Shown: positions 34,356 through 41,696 of the stretch, piece by piece
How positions within the stretch are numbered: the first letter of the stretch is position 1
Layout: each line of letters starts with the position of its first letter
Source: JAFIHK01 sp041441455
Lineage (GTDB): Bacteria > Bacteroidota > Bacteroidia > Bacteroidales > UBA932
Direction of reading: 5' to 3'
Length of the DNA stretch: 52,659 bases
Assembly: GCA_041441455.1 (NCBI GenBank)
Contig: JASDTB010000074.1
Span: forward strand, 1 to 52,659
The notes under the pieces: generated by a model
Told to the model about the DNA's origin: nothing
The model's input: the letters and a program-made list of their open reading frames with translations, nothing else
Database searches by the model: none
Made by a program: the position numbers and the translations under genes

Positions 34356-36158
34356 TTATATTAGATTTTCTGCTGTTACTTGTGCTATGTCTTTTACTGG
34401 AGTTCCCGATAATTGTGAGAATGTTTTATAACATAATGGACAAGCTGTCACAATAGTATCGGGTTTATTATAAGTAAGAGATTCAATAGAGTGTTTAGTG
34501 ATTGCATCTCTTTCGGGTTTACTTAATGCTAGTGAACCAAGACTTCCCCCACAACAAATACTCTCTTTTTTGTTAAAATTTGCCTCTACAACTCTTCCTT
34601 GGCTAGTTAATACTCTTCTAGGTTGCTTGTAAATGTTACTACCTCTTCCAAGTTCACAAGGGTCGTGAAACACAAAAGATTTGTCACTTTTATTGATATT
34701 TAGAGTTTTATCAGCTATCATTGAATCTATTAATTGAGTATGATGAAGAAGTTTTATTTTGCCTAAATCATACTCTTCATTAAACATTTTATAGCATATC
34801 GGGCAAGAAACCAGTAAGATATCTGCTCCTGATTCTTTAATAAGCCTACTGTTTTTTTCAACTAAACCCTTTGCTTCCTCTTTTCTACCACTCAACATTA
34901 GTGGTCTTCCACAACAAATTGATCCATCTTTGTCTAGGAATTCATAGTTCAAATTTGCTTTATCTAAAACATTAAATAATGCTTTATAAATATTTGGTGT
35001 TAAATGAGTCATGCATCCTGAATAATACAAGATTTTAGTTCCCTTTTTAACATTGGATGAATAACTTGAAAGGTAAGTGTAGTCTGTCTTTGCGCCATTT
35101 TCAGAGACATCCGAACGTTTGAACTGTTTTAGTCTACAAGAATCAATTCCAACAGGGCACAGCTCTACGCATTTTCCGCACATTAAACACTTGTCTGCAG
35201 GAACAATCGGTTTTCGTTTATTTCTTCGCCTTAGAAAGCGTAAAAAGTATACAGTCGTATTATTCAAATTCCTCTTTTGGGTTGTCATCGGACAGGCATC
35301 TATACAGATACCGCAGCTTGAGCATGAATAAATTTCTGTCTCAGCAAAACCTTCTCTAGTGTTGTCTGATTTAATTCCAGCATTTCTTAAGACGATCAAC
35401 AACATCTCTGTTGGAATATGCATATATCTCGAAAATGGAAGTGCAAACAGGAAGATTCCTAAAGCAGATGAGTATGCCCACCAAACAGGTAAAATATGGT
35501 CAGAATTGTTTACAAAATTATGGAAGAGATGGTTGATAGATTTTGTAAGGAAGCTGCCACCACTAATGTCGGCAGTAAAGCTTTCAGCAAGTAATCTCAA
35601 AGGAAAGATTGCCCAAAGGGCGTAAAGTGCTATCGTATCTCTTTTAGATAATCTCGTTGTTCTTCTCATACCTAACGCTCTTGATTTGAATCTTTTATAG
35701 ATTGCTAAAGCGATTCCGCTCAAAACCATTAGTAAGAAAAAGTCCATTAAGAAGAAAAAGAAGGCACCTCTCAAGGTCTCTTGGGTCTCCATTACGAAGT
35801 ATCTAAAGAAGACAGGGTAGTAGAGTACTCCATTTCTTTGAGGAGTATATATCATAACCTCAATATGTCCGATAAAGATGAGCATAAACCACCCAAATGC
35901 AATACTGGCATGCATATAACCTAAAAGAAGGTTCTTTTTAAAGATCTTAACATGTAAAAGACAATCAAATATTATGTCTTTTATGGTTTTAATCAAAGTC
36001 GGAGATACAAAGGATTTTACTAGTTTAATTCTATCCTCTTTAGAGAGAGCAGCAATAATTCTTACTAAGCCTACGCCCAAATAGAGAATAATAAAGATCA
36101 TTCCTATCGTAAACGGCAGAACAAATGCATCGTAGCCAAAAATTATTCTCTCCTTCAT
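34356..36158 (-). CDS. Membrane Hdr-like iron-sulfur protein: cytochrome-b-like domain fused to FeS and two CCG domains
   Basis: A 600-aa fusion. Residues 1-260 hold about five membrane segments like HdrE/NarI, with histidines H83, H98 and H247 as possible heme b ligands. Two 4Fe-4S motifs follow (C279, C282, C285, C289 and C324, C327, C330, C334). Then come two canonical CCG domains: C382, C415-C416-G, C452xxC455, and C501, C535-C536-G, C573xxC576. This plan resembles QmoC, HdrDE or Etf:menaquinone oxidoreductases and suggests electron exchange between the menaquinone pool and a soluble Hdr-like complex. I use ATG 36158, which overlaps the preceding stop by one base; a GTG at 36161 is an alternative. 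Confidence 0.85.
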   Translation of the reverse strand: MKERIIFGYDAFVLPFTIGMIFIILYLGVGLVRIIAALSKEDRIKLVKSFVSPTLIKTIKDIIFDCLLHVKIFKKNLLLGYMHASIAFGWFMLIFIGHIEVMIYTPQRNGVLYYPVFFRYFVMETQETLRGAFFFFLMDFFLLMVLSGIALAIYKRFKSRALGMRRTTRLSKRDTIALYALWAIFPLRLLAESFTADISGGSFLTKSINHLFHNFVNNSDHILPVWWAYSSALGIFLFALPFSRYMHIPTEMLLIVLRNAGIKSDNTREGFAETEIYSCSSCGICIDACPMTTQKRNLNNTTVYFLRFLRRRNKRKPIVPADKCLMCGKCVELCPVGIDSCRLKQFKRSDVSENGAKTDYTYLSSYSSNVKKGTKILYYSGCMTHLTPNIYKALFNVLDKANLNYEFLDKDGSICCGRPLMLSGRKEEAKGLVEKNSRLIKESGADILLVSCPICYKMFNEEYDLGKIKLLHHTQLIDSMIADKTLNINKSDKSFVFHDPCELGRGSNIYKQPRRVLTSQGRVVEANFNKKESICCGGSLGSLALSKPERDAITKHSIESLTYNKPDTIVTACPLCYKTFSQLSGTPVKDIAQVTAENLI

Positions 36159-36496
36159 CACTTAATCTTTTTATTATCGGAATATCTCAAAATGAGATTT
36201 ATTATGTTTCGAGTATTGATTCCTCTAGGGCATGTCATCGTACATTTACCACAAAGCATACACCCTTTCAAGAGCATAACAGCCTCCTCAGACAAACCTC
36301 TGTCGAGTTTTAAAATAGCCTGTCTAAAACTCACTTTAGTCAAATTTGAAGCACTACAAGAGGCAGTGCAAGATCCACATGCGATACACTTTTTTATATC
36401 AGGCTCAAATTCAGATACAATCTTATACAGGCGTTTATCTGCATTATCTAAATCGATACTTGAGCTTGGATGAAGAGAAAAACCAAAATCAGCCAT
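36158..36496 (-). CDS. HdrC-like 4Fe-4S protein (second C subunit)
   Basis: Small two-cluster ferredoxin-type protein, 112 aa. Motif one is C37-x2-C40-x2-C43-x3-C47 (CIACGSCTASC), motif two is C79-x2-C82-x2-C85-x3-C89-P (CMLCGKCTMTCP). Length and motif layout match the short HdrC or QmoC-type ferredoxin module. It overlaps hdrA by 8 nt and touches the membrane fusion start, so it is likely the electron link between the FAD subunit and the membrane subunit. Confidence 0.85.
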   Translation of the reverse strand: MADFGFSLHPSSSIDLDNADKRLYKIVSEFEPDIKKCIACGSCTASCSASNLTKVSFRQAILKLDRGLSEEAVMLLKGCMLCGKCTMTCPRGINTRNIINLILRYSDNKKIK

Positions 36497-37511
36497 TGAT
36501 TGAAGAGTTAAGATAGTTGTGTATTTCTATAGCAGCACTTCGCGCATCATTGATTGTCTCTGGAAGAGTTTTAGGACCTGTTGCTGTTCCTGCAATGAAG
36601 ACACCATTTACATTGGTCTTGTTGCCACCAGGAATTGTCTCTTCACATTTATAGAATCCATCCTCAGCAAGTTTTACTCCTAAGACAGGAGAGAGTTGTG
36701 TAGAAGATGAGTTGTTTAACATTCCAGACATAAGAACTAATAGATCTAATTTAATCTTCATCGGTTTCGACGAAAGTGTATCTTCGCATTTTACAACCAC
36801 CTTTTTATCAATATCTTCCGAGACTTCAGAGACTCTACCTCTTATAAATCTAACGCCATGCTGGCTTTGAGCTTCGAGATAAATGTCTTCGAACCCTCTG
36901 TTAAACATTCTTAAATCCATATAAAAGCAGTAAGCTTGACTATCTGGAAACATCTCTTTTAGTTCAATAGCTTGTTTCACAGCAGTAACACAACATACTT
37001 TCGAACAATTTCTATTACAAATCTTCTCGTCACGAGAACCGACACAATGTACAAATCCAATTTTCTTAGGTGAGTTTATCCTCTCATCATGTTTTGATTG
37101 AAAGAATTTTTCTAGATCTACATTGGTAATTACATGGTCATAGATACCATAACCATATTCCTCTTTCCTTTCTGCTTTAAAAACATCAAAGCCAGTAGTT
37201 ATCAGAATACTATCAGCTTTTATAACATTATTGTTACTCATTGTAACAGTGAAGTTATTATTTGAATTATTTACTTCTATAACATTGGAATTTAGATATA
37301 TATCGGATAAAGAGGATCTTTTAAGCAATCCGTCTAGAACAGCCTTTGCCTCAATACCATCTGGAAACAATCTGTCCCAATTTTTGATATTTCCCCCCAA
37401 AGATTCCTCTTTTTCAACAATCACAGGCTTGTATCCCAAACTGATTAATTGGGCAGCACTTTCGAGGCCGGCGGCACCTCCGCCAATTATCAACACACTC
37501 TTTCCGCTCAT
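36489..37511 (-). CDS. HdrA-like FAD/4Fe-4S subunit
   Basis: A 340-aa HdrA/QmoA-type flavoprotein. The FAD fold begins VLIIGGGAAGLESAAQLISLG (residues 6-26); a cysteine-rich cluster site lies at C156, C165, C169, C173 and C174 (HCVGSRDEKICNRNCSKVCC region), and GVFIAGTATGPKTLPETI closes the fold. It has neither the ferredoxin domain nor the N-terminal extension of methanogen HdrA (over 600 aa), so its size fits sHdrA or QmoA better. Without those extra domains it is unlikely to bifurcate electrons to ferredoxin. It sits 6 nt after the HdrB-like gene. Confidence 0.85.
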   Translation of the reverse strand: MSGKSVLIIGGGAAGLESAAQLISLGYKPVIVEKEESLGGNIKNWDRLFPDGIEAKAVLDGLLKRSSLSDIYLNSNVIEVNNSNNNFTVTMSNNNVIKADSILITTGFDVFKAERKEEYGYGIYDHVITNVDLEKFFQSKHDERINSPKKIGFVHCVGSRDEKICNRNCSKVCCVTAVKQAIELKEMFPDSQAYCFYMDLRMFNRGFEDIYLEAQSQHGVRFIRGRVSEVSEDIDKKVVVKCEDTLSSKPMKIKLDLLVLMSGMLNNSSSTQLSPVLGVKLAEDGFYKCEETIPGGNKTNVNGVFIAGTATGPKTLPETINDARSAAIEIHNYLNSSING

Positions 37512-37517
37512 ATCTTT

Positions 37518-38534
37518 TTACAGTTTATATTTATCTTCCTTTTTATACTCAATGCCAATTTTATCTAACAATGGCTCAACATTAGTTTGGTGGATCTGAA
37601 GACCAAGATCCCAAGGGTTGTAGCCAAGAACTAATCCTGCAACCTCTTCGTAGGTCAATACAGGAATACCTTGTCCGTTCTGTCCATATGTCTTTCCCTC
37701 CATTTCCGAAATTACATATTGCCATCTATCTAAGAAATAGGGACATCCAGGGCAATTTGTGATGATCATATCGGGTTCAAACGGAGCCATTGACTCAAAT
37801 TTTTTGTGAGTATTAGAGATGGAATAACCTCTGTTTGCTTGCACAAGATATTGTCTAAAGCCAAATCCACAACAGTGTCTCCTCTCTGGATAATCTACAA
37901 TCTCTCCACCCCAAGACTCAACCATCCCTACAAGGACATATGGGTATTCTGCACCTCCGACACCCTTTGAAGGGAACATTTTTGAATAGTGACATCCTAT
38001 ATGTTCTACAACCTTAAGTGGTTTGCCTGTGTATCTATTTATTAATCTGTGTTTAGCGTTTTGGTTGATAGATCCTCTCAACTTATAAATAACATCACTT
38101 GCATGGGCTAAATGAGTTGGCTTTTTAAACTCTCTCTTACAAGAGTCCCAAAGCATCTGTCTGATTTTTGCCTCTAGTTCTGGGAAATGGTGCCATGTGT
38201 CAAGAATTTCGGTATAGATGCCAAAAGATGTAATGCACGAGGCTACATAGTTTTCGTAGCCGGCTTCTGTCATTAGGGCAAACTGACGAGCCACAATTGT
38301 CATGATTGTCTCTTGTGGTATGGAGTCGCTATGGTAGGCGATACCCCCGCAAGTTGTATGATGTTCGGTCTCGAAAAAATCCAAACCGAGCTTGTTTCTA
38401 ACAATGTCGAGAAATGTCTTTTCCGAAGCTGGAAAAAAGTTTTGTCTTATGCAGCTTCTCACATAAAAATAGTGATTATCCGGGATCTCCTTTTGATAAT
38501 CACTCCATATTTTTTGTTTTCCGTTTACAATCAT
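37518..38534 (-). CDS. HdrB-like CCG-domain subunit with a degenerate first site
   Basis: A 338-aa protein with two CCG regions. The C-terminal one is complete: C181, C221-C222-G, C261-P-G-C264, so it can bind a noncubane 4Fe-4S cluster as in HdrB. The N-terminal one keeps C28, C62 and C100, but the partner positions are T61 and S103, so the normal cluster cannot form there. I think one sHdrB paralogue shows a comparable loss, but I cannot confirm it. It lies 11 nt after hdrC and 6 nt before hdrA. Confidence 0.85.
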   Translation of the reverse strand: MIVNGKQKIWSDYQKEIPDNHYFYVRSCIRQNFFPASEKTFLDIVRNKLGLDFFETEHHTTCGGIAYHSDSIPQETIMTIVARQFALMTEAGYENYVASCITSFGIYTEILDTWHHFPELEAKIRQMLWDSCKREFKKPTHLAHASDVIYKLRGSINQNAKHRLINRYTGKPLKVVEHIGCHYSKMFPSKGVGGAEYPYVLVGMVESWGGEIVDYPERRHCCGFGFRQYLVQANRGYSISNTHKKFESMAPFEPDMIITNCPGCPYFLDRWQYVISEMEGKTYGQNGQGIPVLTYEEVAGLVLGYNPWDLGLQIHQTNVEPLLDKIGIEYKKEDKYKL

Positions 38535-38545
38535 CTCTCAACTTA

Positions 38546-39241
38546 TTATTGATTCAAGTGGTCTTTTTCAACCGCTGTATATGTGTAATTAATATACTCT
38601 TCTTCTGTCATATTAAGCTCTTTAGCCTTCTGTAAAGAGAGCTCTTCGATAAACTCTAGCCTTTTGGTCGCACCTGTGATATCAAAGATTCTTTGTAACT
38701 CATCTAGATCCGATTGAGGGATTTTACGAAGCACTCCAGGACCTTCTCCATCGAGATTCGAACCCAGTCTTTTATGAACAGCCTCTAGATTCTCTTCTAT
38801 CCATTTATGAACAGGTCCCGATTCTGGATGATTTTTATGACTGAATGTTCTAGGATAGATACAATATCCATAATTTAAAATATTACCACATAGCGCTTTG
38901 TTTATAGCATATTGTTGCCTTCCTTTTTCGGCTTCAATAAAATATCCTAACTCTTGAGAGAGATTTCTAAGTGCTTGAATAATAAAACCAGGGGCATTCT
39001 TACGAGGACATCTTGTAACACACGACATACATTGCCCACAATACCAAATTGTCTCACTTTTCAAAAGTGCCTCAATTTCATCATCATCCTTAGATTGAAC
39101 AATGTCGGTGATAGAACGAGGATCATATTTGTAAAACTCGGCAGCAGGGCAGATTGCCGTGCAGGTTCCACAATTAATACATGCATTAAGACCCTCTTTA
39201 AATCGATAGTCCTCCATTAATTTGTCATAAAGCTTTCCCAT
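38546..39241 (-). CDS. HdrC-like 4Fe-4S subunit (first C subunit)
   Basis: A 231-aa iron-sulfur protein. The first cluster motif is ACINCGTCTAICP (about residues 20-32), the second WYCGQCMSCVTRCP (about 66-79). A C-terminal extension of 140 residues has no motif I recognise, which sets it apart from the 112-aa second C subunit and agrees with the longer sHdrC1 type. ATG 39241 is chosen; GTG 39247 is two codons upstream. The start lies within the last 17 nt of the marR gene, so the whole cluster seems translationally coupled. Confidence 0.85.
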   Translation of the reverse strand: MGKLYDKLMEDYRFKEGLNACINCGTCTAICPAAEFYKYDPRSITDIVQSKDDDEIEALLKSETIWYCGQCMSCVTRCPRKNAPGFIIQALRNLSQELGYFIEAEKGRQQYAINKALCGNILNYGYCIYPRTFSHKNHPESGPVHKWIEENLEAVHKRLGSNLDGEGPGVLRKIPQSDLDELQRIFDITGATKRLEFIEELSLQKAKELNMTEEEYINYTYTAVEKDHLNQ

Positions 39242-39686
39242 CACCACAATTATTGTCGGAAGAGCTCATGTTTTCGGCCATCTTGTTAAGAACACTCACA
39301 AAAACATTCAAATCCTCTTCCGGAATATCTTTAATTATTTGATTAGTGCAATCGAGAGCAATATCGGTGATATTATCTTTCATGCTTTTAGCAAGTTCGG
39401 TTATATGAATAAGGTTCAACCGTCTGTCGATCTTGTCGGGAATCCTCTCAACGAGTCTCTTCCTCTCTAGCGCATCAATAAGTTTTGTTACGGAGTTTTT
39501 GTCTTTCTTTAGAATGTCAGCAAGCTCCTGCTGCGATAACACGCCATCATCCCACAATGTATCCAGAACTAAAAACTGCTCTGGGGTGAGGTCATAACCA
39601 TGTTTTGCAAATATTGCACTGAGATACTGCTTGAAGCGAAAGTGCACAAGATTCAGAAAGACTCCGACCTGTTTGTTTAGTATCAT
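39225..39686 (-). CDS. MarR-family transcriptional regulator
   Basis: A 153-aa winged-helix repressor-like protein. The helix-turn-helix is LSQQELADILKKDKNSVTKLIDALERKRLVERIPDKIDRR, with the D-x-R-x4 wing motif (DRRLNLIHIT). Most MarR proteins respond to small phenolic or redox signals; no cysteine pair for redox sensing is visible except C-terminal C146 and C88. It is the first gene of the Hdr-like operon and probably controls it. A candidate operator lies directly upstream. Confidence 0.88.
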   Translation of the reverse strand: MILNKQVGVFLNLVHFRFKQYLSAIFAKHGYDLTPEQFLVLDTLWDDGVLSQQELADILKKDKNSVTKLIDALERKRLVERIPDKIDRRLNLIHITELAKSMKDNITDIALDCTNQIIKDIPEEDLNVFVSVLNKMAENMSSSDNNCGDGKAL

Positions 39687-39691
39687 AGGTT

Positions 39692-39721
39692 ATAGTATAG
39701 GCTTTTACTATTGCAAATATA
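39692..39721 (-). promoter_or_regulatory. Candidate promoter and MarR operator of the Hdr-like operon
   Basis: TATATTTG on the - strand (39721-39714) fits the -7 consensus TAnnTTTG. Between it and the ATG is an inverted repeat ATAGTA-N8-TACTAT (39692-39711), placed over the expected transcription start, as for a self-repressing MarR protein. No good -33 box is visible, and the arms are only 6 bp. Confidence 0.35.
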
Positions 39722-39770
39722 GTTTAATTTTCATTATTTTGTAAGTATTCAAACAATAATTCCATAAATA

Positions 39771-41087
39771 ATGATATTAAGTTTATTGAGTGTCATTCTT
39801 GCCGCTTTGGCATTCGTGACAGCTGCCTTTGTCTATATTAAACTAGTAAAGCTGTATGAATCAGTATCTTCAGCTTCGGATTCTGCGCTAAGGACTGAGA
39901 ATCAGAATAAAGAGGATCATAGAATTTTCAGAGAAGAGAATCTAAGGTACTTAAAAGAGAACAGAGAGGAGATTTCTGCTAGAATAAACGATGTTAGGCG
40001 TGATATTTCCGATCTATTCAAGCAGTTTTCGGAATTACAGACAGACAGTATGAAGAGATTTCAAGAGGCTTCGGACAAGTCTCTGAATATGCTTACTGAG
40101 ATTCAAAAGGAGAAGCTGTCGCAACTTGAGAAGCAGCAGGGTGATATGATTAAGAATACCGAGCAGAAGCTGGAACATATTAGAGTGACAGTAGAGGAGA
40201 AACTTGAAAAGACATTAAGCGAGAGGTTGGGGCAGAGCTTCGAGACTGTAGGAAAACAGCTTATTGAGGTTCAGAAGGGACTTGGTGAGATGCAGACTTT
40301 AGCGCAAGATGTTGGTGGCTTAAAAAGGGTATTAAGCAATGTTAAAATGAGAGGTGGAATAGGAGAGGTTCAGCTTTCGATGTTGTTAGATCAAATCTTA
40401 GCTCCAGAACAGTACGAAGCAAATGTCAAGACTAAATCTACGGGACGTGATTTTGTTGAGTTTGCAATTAAATTACCTGGAAAGGACTCCGATAAAAAGC
40501 AGGTATGGCTTCCAATTGATGCAAAATTTCCAAAAGAGTATTACGAAGCACTTCAAAATGCTTATGATACAGGTGATATTGTATTGATTGATCAAGAGCA
40601 GAAAAAGCTAGACGATGCTATTAAAAAGATGGCAAAAGACATTAATGATAAGTATGTCGACCCTCCATATACAACAGATTTTGCTATTATGTTTTTGCCA
40701 TTTGAGGGAATTTATGCCGAAGTTGTACGTAAAGCATCGCTGCTTGAAGAGTTACAATCAAAATATAAAGTAATTGTAACAGGACCAACAACTCTTGCTG
40801 CAATCTTAAATAGTTTGCAAATGGGCTTCCGCTCTTTGGCTATCGAGAAGAGAAGTAGCGAAGTTTGGGCTGTTCTTGGAGCAGTTAAGACTGAGTTTGA
40901 TAACTTTGGCGGAATGCTTCAGAAGGCTCAGAAGAATATTCAAGGAGGTCTTGATGATCTAGATAAGCTTGTTGGTACCAGAACTAAGGCAATTCAAAGG
41001 AAACTTAGAGGTGTGGAGGCATTGGACAGTGAGGCCTCTTCGAGGTTACTGGATGTTGAGCAGCAACTCGGAATTAGTGACGAGTAG
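39771..41087 (+). CDS. rmuC: DNA recombination protein RmuC
   Basis: RmuC family, 438 aa: an N-terminal membrane segment (residues 3-25), a long coiled coil (about 30-190), and the PD-(D/E)xK nuclease-like domain with KMRGGIGEVQLSMLLDQIL, FVEFAIKLPG, VWLPIDAKFPKEYYEAL and VTGPTTLAAILNSLQMGFR. It limits inversions at short inverted repeats in E. coli and may be a membrane-anchored nuclease acting in phage defence. It diverges from the Hdr-like operon and ends in a hairpin terminator. Confidence 0.95.
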   Translation: MILSLLSVILAALAFVTAAFVYIKLVKLYESVSSASDSALRTENQNKEDHRIFREENLRYLKENREEISARINDVRRDISDLFKQFSELQTDSMKRFQEASDKSLNMLTEIQKEKLSQLEKQQGDMIKNTEQKLEHIRVTVEEKLEKTLSERLGQSFETVGKQLIEVQKGLGEMQTLAQDVGGLKRVLSNVKMRGGIGEVQLSMLLDQILAPEQYEANVKTKSTGRDFVEFAIKLPGKDSDKKQVWLPIDAKFPKEYYEALQNAYDTGDIVLIDQEQKKLDDAIKKMAKDINDKYVDPPYTTDFAIMFLPFEGIYAEVVRKASLLEELQSKYKVIVTGPTTLAAILNSLQMGFRSLAIEKRSSEVWAVLGAVKTEFDNFGGMLQKAQKNIQGGLDDLDKLVGTRTKAIQRKLRGVEALDSEASSRLLDVEQQLGISDE

Positions 41088-41126
41088 TTTTAGCAAATTT
41101 TACCAATTAATATTCGTAAAATATAT

Positions 41127-41176
41127 ACATCTAGGTGTTTGCCCTATTAGTGGTTGCGCACCTAGATGTTTTTTTT
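41127..41176 (+). terminator. Terminator of rmuC, copy 1 of a 59-nt repeat
   Basis: ACATCTAGGTG (41127-41137) and CACCTAGATGT (41159-41169) form an 11-bp stem followed by T's to 41176. Positions 41129-41187 form copy 1 of a repeat found again at 41581-41639. A second, interlocking inverted repeat (41138-41150 with 41186-41198) uses the loop. Confidence 0.8.
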
Positions 41177-41198
41177 AACGCTCGTCTAATAGGGCAAA
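41138..41198 (+). repeat. Inverted repeat interlocked with the rmuC terminator
   Basis: TTTGCCCTATTAG (41138-41150) lies in the terminator loop and its exact 13-nt reverse complement CTAATAGGGCAAA lies at 41186-41198, past the T-tract. The two stems therefore have an A-B-A'-B' order, which in RNA gives either a pseudoknot or two exclusive hairpins. Confidence 0.75.
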
Positions 41199-41264
41199 CC
41201 TTTAGTATTATTTTCTTTCCTAATATTTTGGTCATTAATTTTTTTCCGACTACTCGATTATTTG

Positions 41265-41295
41265 TTTGGAAATATGTTTGAAGATCATAACTTTA
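41265..41295 (+). promoter_or_regulatory. Promoter of the DUF2007 gene
   Basis: -33 TTTG (41265-41268) and -7 TAACTTTA (41288-41295) are 19 nt apart and end 18 nt before the ATG at 41314. The -7 box differs from TAnnTTTG at one position; the same variant stands ahead of the M19 dipeptidase and nfeD. Confidence 0.5.
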
Positions 41296-41313
41296 TATTA
41301 AAATATAAATGCT

Positions 41314-41574
41314 ATGGAAGGAGATTTAATAGTTTTAATTGAGACAACTGATATATCAATTGCTAATGAAATTCAGTCTCTGTTAGAGGAGTCTGGTGTA
41401 CATTCACTAATTATTTCAGATGATCCGGCATCATCTGTTTTGAATCTCTATTCGGGATTTAACCCTTTTGAAAATATCACTATAAAAGTAGTTAAAGCTG
41501 ATTATCAGAAGGCTGTTGAGATAATTAAAGACAGTGTATTTAATGAGCTTTTGTTGAGTTCTAAACAATCATGA
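41314..41574 (+). CDS. DUF2007 family protein
   Basis: An 86-aa protein of the DUF2007 (putative signal-transducing protein) family. The pattern LIVLIETTDISIANEIQSLLEESGVHSLIISDD, then NPFENITIKVVKADYQKAVEIIKD is typical: a small ferredoxin-like alpha/beta fold related to GlnB-type folds. The function of the family is not known to me. It has its own promoter and lies between the two copies of the 59-nt repeat, each acting as a terminator. Confidence 0.8.
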   Translation: MEGDLIVLIETTDISIANEIQSLLEESGVHSLIISDDPASSVLNLYSGFNPFENITIKVVKADYQKAVEIIKDSVFNELLLSSKQS

Positions 41575-41580
41575 GTTTCT

Positions 41581-41628
41581 ATCTAGGTGTTCTCCCTACT
41601 TTAGGTGGGGCATCTAGATGTTTTTTTT
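41581..41628 (+). terminator. Terminator of the DUF2007 gene, copy 2 of the 59-nt repeat
   Basis: ATCTAGGTG (41581-41589) pairs with CATCTAGAT (41611-41619) with one G-U pair; an inner stem CCCTAC/GTGGGG is possible. Eight T follow at 41621-41628. Confidence 0.8.
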
Positions 41629-41696
41629 AACGCTCGTCTCCTTGGTTTTTCGGGGCTTGCGGAACTCCTCACTTCGTTGTTTAAGAAACAGATTGA

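Larger units (their letters stand above)
41129..41639 (+). repeat. Pair of 59-nt direct repeats flanking the DUF2007 gene
   Basis: Copies at 41129-41187 and 41581-41639 align without gaps, 50 of 59 positions identical by hand count. The first 11 nt and the last 26 nt (41162-41187, 41614-41639) are identical; the loop differs. The identity continues 11 nt past the T-tract (AACGCTCGTCT), more than a terminator needs. Confidence 0.75.

Noticed and set aside
34356..39241. Methanogen-type or Flox-linked electron-bifurcating HdrABC
   Set aside because: HdrA is only 340 aa without ferredoxin domains, and there is no hydrogenase, MvhD, formate dehydrogenase or FloxABCD gene nearby.
39771..41087. RmuC as part of a phage defence island
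   Set aside because: RmuC is a common housekeeping-like gene and no restriction, toxin or other defence gene is adjacent.
41129..41639. Integron attC sites around a gene cassette
   Set aside because: The spacing and 59-nt length are suggestive, but GTTRRRY/RYYYAAC ends and an integrase are lacking, and the copies fit terminators.
41640..41696. Insertion sequence remnant after the DUF2007 terminator
   Set aside because: The stretch has a slightly different composition but no terminal inverted repeats, target duplication or transposase fragment.
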